Source: Halobellus ruber
Lineage (GTDB): Archaea > Halobacteriota > Halobacteria > Halobacteriales > Haloferacaceae
Reading direction: 5' to 3'
Assembly (NCBI RefSeq): GCF_014212355.1
Contig: NZ_JACKXD010000006.1
Span: 62,001-126,000 of the forward strand
DNA length: 64,000 nt
Numbering within the stretch: position 1 is the stretch's first letter; every line of letters begins with the position of its first letter. The position numbers were made by a program, and so were the translations under genes. Positions 59,744-64,000 of this stretch are shown here, piece after piece. The notes below the pieces were generated by a model. It had not been told where the DNA came from. It saw only the letters and a list, made by a program, of their open reading frames with translations, and searched no databases.

Positions 59744-59897
59744 ACCACCTGTATTATTAGTAAGATATTAAATACACACGCTAGAAACGCGGCTCGGTAG
59801 GCCCGCCTTAGTTCGATTATAGCGTACGAGCCGATTATACGTAATCTGCCATCGCGCTGGAAACTACTCCGGGACGGCGGGTACGGATCCCATACCT
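59744..59897. promoter_or_regulatory. Divergent promoter region with direct repeats
   Basis: 154 bases, AT-rich at both ends. CGATTATA occurs at 59814-59821 and again at 59832-59839, 18 bases apart, a possible operator for a regulator, perhaps the one at 59087. The minus-strand TATA box (59766-59774) serves the regulator; the second CGATTATAC is a TATA-like box for the + gene. Confidence 0.4.
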
Positions 59898-60740
59898 ATG
59901 ATTACGTACCGCCTTCGGTACGTGGAGATGATTCGACAGTACGGCACCCTGCTGACGGCCGTCCGACGCCCGGAGTACACCGGCGCAAACCGGTGTCTCC
60001 CCTGCACGGCGGTGAACCTCCTCATCGCGGCGGGAGTGGCCGCGGCGGCGGCGGTGGTCTCCCTTCCCCTGGGAGTCGCCGTCGCGACGGCGTCGCTCGC
60101 CGCCATCTACCTCCGCGGCTACCTCGTTCCCGGCACCCCCGAACTCACGAAGCGGTATCTCCCCGAGCGCGTGCTCGCGTGGTTCGGGAAGGCCGAGGCC
60201 CCGGCGACGCCCGGGGAGACGGCGTTCGACACGGTCGGCTTTCTCGACCGCTACGGGGTCGTCGTCGATGTCGGCGACGACGTCGCCCTCGCGCCGGCGT
60301 TCGAGCGCGGCCTCGACGACGCGGCGGTCGGGCTCGACACCGACGCGGCGATGCGGGCCGCCGCGGCCGACCTCCTCGCCGTCGCCCCCGACCGCGTGTC
60401 CTTTGCGAGCGGGGGCGGGTCGTGGCGCGTCTTAGTCGACGGGTCGATCCTCGGCCGGTGGGAGTCGCGGGCGGCGTTCGTCGCCGACCTCGCGGCCCAC
60501 CGCACCCTCTCTACGTGGACCGACGAGTGGGCGTCGGTTCCGGGCGCCGCCCGCGGCCGGACGCTCTCGGCGGTCCGCGCGTGTCTCGACTCCTGCCCGA
60601 CGTGCGGGGGGACGATCCGGCTCGGCACCGAGACCGTGAGCTCTTGCTGCCGGGAGTACGAGGTCGTCGCCGCCACCTGCGCCGACTGCGACGCCCGGCT
60701 CTTTGAGACCGACGCCGGCGCCGTTGCTGCCGTCGAGTGA
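59898..60740 (+). CDS. Haloarchaeal membrane protein with C-terminal zinc finger
   Basis: 280 residues. RRPEYTGANRCLPCTAVN begins a conserved haloarchaeal N terminus (CxxC), then two helices (LLIAAGVAAAAAVVSLPL and VAVATASLAAIYLRGYLV). A soluble part includes VSFASGGGSWRVLVDG, and the C-terminal ~50 residues have CPTCGG and CADCDA for zinc. ATG 59928 (MIRQYGTLLTAV) is an alternative start. I cannot name the function. It is divergent from the DUF7344-like regulator gene, whose promoter region it shares. Confidence 0.75.
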   Translation: MITYRLRYVEMIRQYGTLLTAVRRPEYTGANRCLPCTAVNLLIAAGVAAAAAVVSLPLGVAVATASLAAIYLRGYLVPGTPELTKRYLPERVLAWFGKAEAPATPGETAFDTVGFLDRYGVVVDVGDDVALAPAFERGLDDAAVGLDTDAAMRAAAADLLAVAPDRVSFASGGGSWRVLVDGSILGRWESRAAFVADLAAHRTLSTWTDEWASVPGAARGRTLSAVRACLDSCPTCGGTIRLGTETVSSCCREYEVVAATCADCDARLFETDAGAVAAVE

Positions 60741-61095
60741 CGCGGTCGTCGCGCCGCCACACTCCGCCACTTTTCGCCGGATTCTCCCGTCCCAGTACAC
60801 CCCGGCCGACGCCGTCGGCCCGCCCGGGTCGTCGCCCCTGCGATCGTATCCTTCTGTCTTCAACCGGGTCTACGGCTGTCGTGGACACCGCTCGCTACCG
60901 GCGAAACTGTGGCGTCGACGCCGTTGCGCCCGGGGTCCCGATTCGTCCCGACCGAGGGCCGGCCGGCGGGACGAGCCGCCGGATCGGACTGCGACACCGT
61001 CGACCGCGGCTGCGTTCAATACACTCCCTCGGCTCGTGATCGGCGCTCGACCGAACTGTTGGGTCGGGGTTCGGATCCGGACAAAAGGAGTCGTC
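60741..61095. other. Intergenic region, no gene recognised
   Basis: 355 bases between a + strand gene and the 3' end of the minus-strand regulator. GC-rich throughout, with no AT-rich promoter, hairpin or protein signature that I can support. Confidence 0.4.
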
Positions 61096-61638
61096 TCAGA
61101 ACAGCCGGGCGCAGAGCCGCTTGATCCGTCCCCGGACGCCGAGCCGTTCGGCGAGCAGCTGGTAGACCGTCGAGGCGGCGAAGGCGCCCAGGAACCCCGT
61201 CGCCGGGAGCAGGGGATTGACGGCGGCGAACCCGGGAACTGCGGCCAGCGACGCGACCGTGATGAAAAGCCCCGCCACACCCAGGGCACGGTAGTACTCG
61301 CCCCAGGTCACGCCCAGGCGCGTGGTGACGTCCATATACCGCCCGAGCTGTCTCGCCTCCGCGCACGCGGAGACCGTCTTTCGGTCGGGGTCGTACGCGA
61401 CCAGCCCGAGGTCGTGCATCTTCGGGAGGTGTGTCTGATGGAGGGCGTTGTAGACGCTCTCCCGGAGCGCCCGCGGCGCGGGGTGGGATCCGGACTCGGT
61501 CGCGGCGATCGCCTCGGAGAGTTCACGCAGGGAGACCGGCTCCGGCCGTCCCCACAGCTCCGCGAGCGTCTCGCGCCTGCGCGCGTTACTCAGAACGCGG
61601 TAGACCTCCACTTCCGGAAGTACGGATCGTTGAAACAT
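61096..61638 (-). CDS. Membrane-bound winged-helix regulator (DUF7344-like), second copy
   Basis: 180 residues from ATG 61638. Paralogous to the gene at 59087: EVYRVLSNARRRETLAEL, LRELSEAIAATE, VYNALHQTHLPKMHDLGLV, then two or three helices (EYYRALGVAGLFITVASLAAV and FLGAFAASTVYQLL). The long open frame that continues to 63507 is antisense to the TasA-like gene and is not used. A TATA-like box on the minus strand (61667-61674) lies 29-36 bases upstream. The phased repeat array (61699-61870) lies between it and the TasA-like genes. Confidence 0.85.
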   Translation of the reverse strand: MFQRSVLPEVEVYRVLSNARRRETLAELWGRPEPVSLRELSEAIAATESGSHPAPRALRESVYNALHQTHLPKMHDLGLVAYDPDRKTVSACAEARQLGRYMDVTTRLGVTWGEYYRALGVAGLFITVASLAAVPGFAAVNPLLPATGFLGAFAASTVYQLLAERLGVRGRIKRLCARLF

Positions 61639-61698
61639 CGGCTTCCCAGACGTGCTACGGGGGCATATGTATAGATCGATTGCCACGTTCCTCCCGAG

Positions 61699-61870
61699 CG
61701 GCACGCTCGGCGTACCGATCCGGCCCGAACCGCGTCCGGACCGGTATGCGGGACGGACCGAACGGTATGCGGGACGGATCAGACCGGTACGCTCGCCGGA
61801 CCCACCGGTATGGTCACCGGACGCGACCGGTACGGACGGTGTACACAGCGGTATTAGCTCCGTGCCGGCA
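61699..61870. repeat. Helically phased array of 21-22-base repeats (candidate operator)
   Basis: The core CGGTA recurs at 61742, 61763, 61785, 61806, 61828 and 61849, with spacings 21, 22, 21, 22 and 21. A related CGGCA is at 61699. Units read for instance CGGTATGCGGGACGGACC. The spacing is two turns of B-DNA, so all sites face the same side of the helix. The array sits between a regulator gene and the TasA-like operon. Confidence 0.75.
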
Positions 61871-61939
61871 CCCCGAATTCCGATAACGATCCGTTGAAAA
61901 CGGGCGTTTCGGGGGCTGAAACGCCTGAATCTGTGCATA

Positions 61940-61947
61940 GGTAATAC
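61940..61947 (+). promoter_or_regulatory. TATA-like box of the TasA-like operon
   Basis: GGTAATAC; transcription would begin near 61970, leaving a 50-base leader that includes a hairpin CCGTGA-CGGTC-TCACGG (61983-61999) and a ribosome-binding site GGGAGGA (62006-62012) before ATG 62020. Confidence 0.4.
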
Positions 61948-62019
61948 CCCCCGAGTGCTGGAGGGTGGTGTCCCGAAACGACCCGTGACGGTCTCACGGT
62001 CCGACGGGAGGACAAACCA

Positions 62020-63444
62020 ATGACACGCGATTCCAACCAACTGTACAGCCTCTCCCGCCGTCGTATGCTCGCCGGTCTCGGTGCCGTCGGCCTCGCCTCC
62101 GCGGGCGCCGGCCTGGGAACCTCCGCGTACTTCAGTGACGAGGAAAGCTTCGAGAACAACACGCTGACCGCGGGCGAGCTTGACCTCTCCGTGCAGGCGA
62201 ACGTCTACGAGTACCAGGGCGCCGCGAACGGCGGCGGCCAGAGCTTCGGCGGCGTCCAGAACGGGCAGGCGCCCACGGTAGCACAGCAGTTGGCCGACGT
62301 CAAGCCCGGCGACTACTCCTGGGGGGCCTTCTGCTTCTCGATCGTCGACAACCCCGGCTACATCTGGGCCGGCGGGGAGCTGGCCGAGAACGACGAGAAC
62401 GGCCAGACCGAGCCCGAGATGGCGGTCGACTCGACCACCGGCGCCGGCAACGGCGAACTCGCCGACGCCGCCGAGGTGACGCTGTTCTACGCCGACCCCA
62501 GCTTCGACCCCGGCGCACAGTCCCGCCCGAGCGAATCGTCGTTCTCCGACGTGCTCTTCGAGGGGACGCTGCGTGAGACCCTCGCGTACCTCGGCACCGG
62601 CGTCCCGCTCGACGCCGACCCCAGCGCGGTCGGACGGCAGGCGTTCACCGGAACGCCGGAGGAGAGCTTCGGTGAGGACGTCTGTCTCGCCTTCGCGTGG
62701 GAGGTCCCAACCTCCGTTGGCAACGAGATCCAGGGCGACTCGGTCGAATTCGACATCACGTTCCTGGCGCAACAGGAGCGGCACAACGACGGCAGCCAGG
62801 TCCCGTTCGCCGACGCGGTCGTCACGAGCGACCCGACCGGCGGCGTCCGCGAGACCGGCAGCTGGCTCACCGCGTACATCAACGCCGGCCCGACCACAGC
62901 CATCACCGTCCACCTCGACGGCGAGGTGTACGGCAACGGCGCCACCGAGTGGCCCAGCAACCCGAACTCCTACACGATGGAGGTCAACATCGATGTCGAC
63001 AACGACGGCGTGGACGAGGCCGCAAACGACGACGACTTCCGCGTCAACTACGGGTCGGCCGCGGCGGGTTCCCGCAGTGCCGCGATTGCGAACAGTTCGA
63101 GCGGTGCGAGCGGCCCCGGCGGTGCGATCCGCCGGAACGTCGGCGGCACCGCCAGCGGCGACGCGGCCAACCGCGTGGACATCGCGGCGGAGGACGTCCC
63201 CGGCTTCACGGCATACGAGAGCCCCGACCAGCTGACGTACGTCTTCATCCTCGATTGGTCGCAGATCGCCGCCGACGGCGACGCCCCGACGGCACAACTC
63301 GGGAGCGCCCCCGACGCGATCCAGGTCAACGAGGTGTTCGGTGGCGACGGCGGCGAAGGCGTCGCAGCGGTCCCGAACAGCTCCAACGACGGCCGTGGCG
63401 GCATCGACAACGTGACTGACCCTTCGGGGACGCTCACGCTGTAA
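62020..63444 (+). CDS. TasA/CalY-like secreted protein with SipW-type signal, first copy
   Basis: 474 residues. The signal [21 protein letters not shown] carries a twin arginine and ends in the SipW-type [21 protein letters not shown], with cleavage before the YFSDEES region. Beta-rich TasA/CalY-like domain follows ([22 protein letters not shown], and later FCF-/YADPSF-type strands). It ends TLTL. Family members form extracellular fibres (TasA in Bacillus; bundling pili of Pyrobaculum). It has a strong ribosome-binding site. 46 bases separate it from the second copy. Assembly role is inferred. Confidence 0.85.
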   Translation: MTRDSNQLYSLSRRRMLAGLGAVGLASAGAGLGTSAYFSDEESFENNTLTAGELDLSVQANVYEYQGAANGGGQSFGGVQNGQAPTVAQQLADVKPGDYSWGAFCFSIVDNPGYIWAGGELAENDENGQTEPEMAVDSTTGAGNGELADAAEVTLFYADPSFDPGAQSRPSESSFSDVLFEGTLRETLAYLGTGVPLDADPSAVGRQAFTGTPEESFGEDVCLAFAWEVPTSVGNEIQGDSVEFDITFLAQQERHNDGSQVPFADAVVTSDPTGGVRETGSWLTAYINAGPTTAITVHLDGEVYGNGATEWPSNPNSYTMEVNIDVDNDGVDEAANDDDFRVNYGSAAAGSRSAAIANSSSGASGPGGAIRRNVGGTASGDAANRVDIAAEDVPGFTAYESPDQLTYVFILDWSQIAADGDAPTAQLGSAPDAIQVNEVFGGDGGEGVAAVPNSSNDGRGGIDNVTDPSGTLTL

Positions 63445-63490
63445 CGCCACCCCGCCCACACATCCGAACAACACCGATCCAGACACTACA

Positions 63491-64000
63491 ATGACACCAG
63501 ACCCCACCCCCTACCACCTCTCGCGTCGCAAGATGCTCGCCGGCATCGGAGCCGTCGGCCTCGCCTCCGCGGGCACCGGCCTCGGAACCTCGGCGTTCTT
63601 CTCCGACGAGGAGGAGTTCGTGGACAACACGCTCGTCGCCGGCGAGCTCGATCTGCTCGTCGACTGGCAGCAGACCTACGACTTCGGCCAGGGCCTCCAG
63701 TTCGTCAGCGCCCACCCCGACCACGACGGCGACGGCGAACAGTCGATCGACGTCGACGGCCAGGTGTTCAAATACAGCGACTACCCGGACGCCGACGACG
63801 AGGACAGCAACGGCGCGAACATCCCCCTACTGAACTGCGACAACATCCCGCCGACCTCGGAGGCCGACTTCGGCGCCGACCCCGTCACGGGCGAGGCGAT
63901 GGACACCCTGGTGCAGTTCACCGACGTGAAGCCCGGCGACGAGGGCGAGATCACGTTCTCGCTACACCTCTGTGACAACCCCGGCTACCTCTGGATGCAG
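63491..64000 (+). CDS. TasA/CalY-like secreted protein, second copy (cut by the window end)
   Basis: The first 170 codons are present; the frame runs to the last base. [16 protein letters not shown] starts it, with the near-identical signal [15 protein letters not shown], then [19 protein letters not shown] and a domain with [24 protein letters not shown], similar to the first copy. The same signal and domain mark a tandem duplication. ATG 63491. It may continue outside the window with further genes (for example a SipW-like peptidase). Confidence 0.85.
   Translation, partial: MTPDPTPYHLSRRKMLAGIGAVGLASAGTGLGTSAFFSDEEEFVDNTLVAGELDLLVDWQQTYDFGQGLQFVSAHPDHDGDGEQSIDVDGQVFKYSDYPDADDEDSNGANIPLLNCDNIPPTSEADFGADPVTGEAMDTLVQFTDVKPGDEGEITFSLHLCDNPGYLWMQ

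Noticed and set aside
61699..61870. CRISPR array
   Set aside because: Repeats are back to back without unique spacers and no cas gene is in the window.
61639..63507. N-terminal extension of the regulator gene at 61096
   Set aside because: The frame stays open antisense to the TasA-like gene, but the family begins at MFQRSVLPEVE, and a TATA-like box lies just upstream of 61638.

Overview
The window is about 64 kb of a high-GC, gene-dense haloarchaeal (class Halobacteria) chromosome. Evidence for this: acidic, Asp/Glu/Ala-rich proteins; many GTG starts; leaderless genes with a TATA-like box about 25 bases before the start codon; archaeal information-processing genes (Rpo11, Rio2, NcsA, FtsZ2, GatCA); and haloarchaeal-only families. 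The genus cannot be fixed from the sequence. No rRNA, recognisable tRNA, CRISPR array, complete insertion sequence or provirus was found.

Layout. 1-6000: 3' end of ftsZ2, ncsA (tRNA 2-thiolation), a DUF7095-like gene, a tandem stress-protein gene, a methyltransferase, endonuclease IV and lipoate ligase. 6100-6884: a small low-GC toxin-antitoxin pair whose toxin looks frameshifted at its 3' end. 7082-7984: rio2. 8333-15149: a five-gene peptide ABC importer (dppABCDF type). 15332-20600: a small conserved gene, uracil-DNA glycosylase, a membrane J-domain protein, a metallo-hydrolase, rpoL, hisF, and two stretches that look like structured small RNA genes. 20624-26942: purL, PHP hydrolase, asparagine-synthase-like enzyme, NUDIX, gatCA. 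27017-29923: trkH and trkA potassium uptake genes, convergent. 30028-37558: envelope genes, namely a START-like protein, a LolA-fold-like exported protein divergent from a MacB/LolDE-type ABC transporter, and a large mosaic surface glycoprotein. 37705-41883: HD hydrolase, acidic-tail membrane protein, dph6, sugar nucleotidyltransferase, HTH/zinc-ribbon regulator, purine phosphoribosyltransferase. 42043-42180: a 45-codon pilin-like gene that ends inside a 73-base palindrome. 42413-50870: a nine-gene Mrp-type cation/proton antiporter operon led by a stress-domain/MnhE fusion and read through overlapping stop/start codons. 50884-60740: coaBC, a CTAG-type orphan DNA methyltransferase, NmrA-like reductase, 8-blade PQQ propeller lipoprotein, PfkB kinase, BtpA-like protein, UspA, tatA, a DUF7344-like regulator and a zinc-finger membrane protein. 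61096-64000: a second DUF7344-like regulator, a helically phased repeat array, and two tandem TasA/SipW-type secreted proteins, the second cut by the window edge.

How the parts fit. Several blocks concern salt and ion balance (Trk, Mrp) and the cell envelope (surface glycoprotein, Lol-like set, TasA-like pair, Tat component, pilin-like peptide). The most unusual signals are the phased 21.5-base repeat array between a regulator and the TasA-like genes; the mini-pilin and its palindrome; the low-GC block inside the surface-glycoprotein gene; and the two candidate small RNAs, each with its own TATA box and terminator-like hairpin.
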